DNA of 64,000 nt from Streptomyces sp. NBC_00523 (GTDB taxonomy: Bacteria; Actinomycetota; Actinomycetes; Streptomycetales; Streptomycetaceae): assembly GCF_036346615.1 (NCBI RefSeq), contig NZ_CP107836.1:2976001-3040000 (forward strand). The letters are read 5' to 3'. Numbering within the stretch: position 1 is the stretch's first letter; each line of letters begins with the position of its first letter. The translations under genes and the position numbers were made by a program. Below the pieces are notes generated by a model. The model was not told the DNA's origin and did not search any database. It saw only the letters and a list, made by a program, of their open reading frames with translations. This document shows, one piece after another, positions 63,982-64,000 of this stretch.

Positions 63982-64000
63982 GCGGACGACGCAGAGAGCC

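Overview
The window is about 64 kb of very GC-rich (roughly 70%) DNA with Streptomyces codon usage, frequent GTG/TTG starts and many ATGA/GTGA stop-start overlaps. It reads as a Streptomyces chromosomal core segment. Gene order glmU-prs-rplY-pth, ppc, a desaturase with a TetR gene, tam/tamR, galTEK, ABC-F, ispE-ksgA, tatD, rsmI, a protein mannosyltransferase, a penicillin-binding protein, cbiMQO and an ssgE-like gene matches, from memory, the S. coelicolor SCO3122-SCO3161 neighbourhood. There is no rRNA, no CRISPR array, no prophage and no intact transposon.

Region by region. (1) 1-4850: tRNA-Gln, then glmU (cell-wall UDP-GlcNAc), prs (PRPP), rplY/ctc and pth. (2) 4854-9584: ppc, and divergently an acyl desaturase co-transcribed with a TetR regulator behind a tandem palindromic operator. 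(3) 9637-13429: two tandem paralogues for secreted FG-GAP/VCBS proteins, each behind the same structured 5' leader; a stem in that leader differs at every pair between copies yet stays paired. (4) 13489-16542: VOC protein, trans-aconitate methyltransferase (tam), divergent tamR, an orphan LuxR response regulator and a GNAT acetyltransferase. (5) 16565-21964: the galTEK operon and a divergent sodium:sugar symporter. (6) 21979-28776: a 6.7-kb islet bounded by 47-bp direct repeats. It holds one coupled operon for L-2,3-diaminopropionate synthesis (SbnA and SbnB homologues), a large FAD/NAD(P)-binding protein, a cystathionine-gamma-synthase-like PLP enzyme and a BenE-type permease. Two of its genes contain TTA codons, the hallmark of bldA dependence. 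(7) 28747-35285: an orphan regulator lacking the phospho-acceptor Asp, and three tandem membrane-anchored PQQ-like beta-propeller proteins with low-complexity P/Q/G/Y tails. (8) 35376-46278: housekeeping genes (ABC-F ATPase, ispE, ksgA, tatD, rsmI, PMT, PBP, NUDIX); the rpfB gene usual between tatD and ksgA is missing. (9) 46272-60791: accessory genes, including a pair of secreted-protein loci sharing one LacI-type operator, a decayed IS5-like transposase, divergent LysR/SDR genes, and an ECF sigma factor with its membrane partner. (10) 60834-63981: an ECF-type cobalt/nickel transporter (cbiMQO) with a Nur-box-like palindrome, and an SsgA-like sporulation protein.

The strongest candidates for undescribed biology are the diaminopropionate islet and the duplicated leader RNA. 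Others are the shared 18-bp operator pair and the tandem propeller proteins with disordered tails. All functional statements come from reading motifs; no database search was run.
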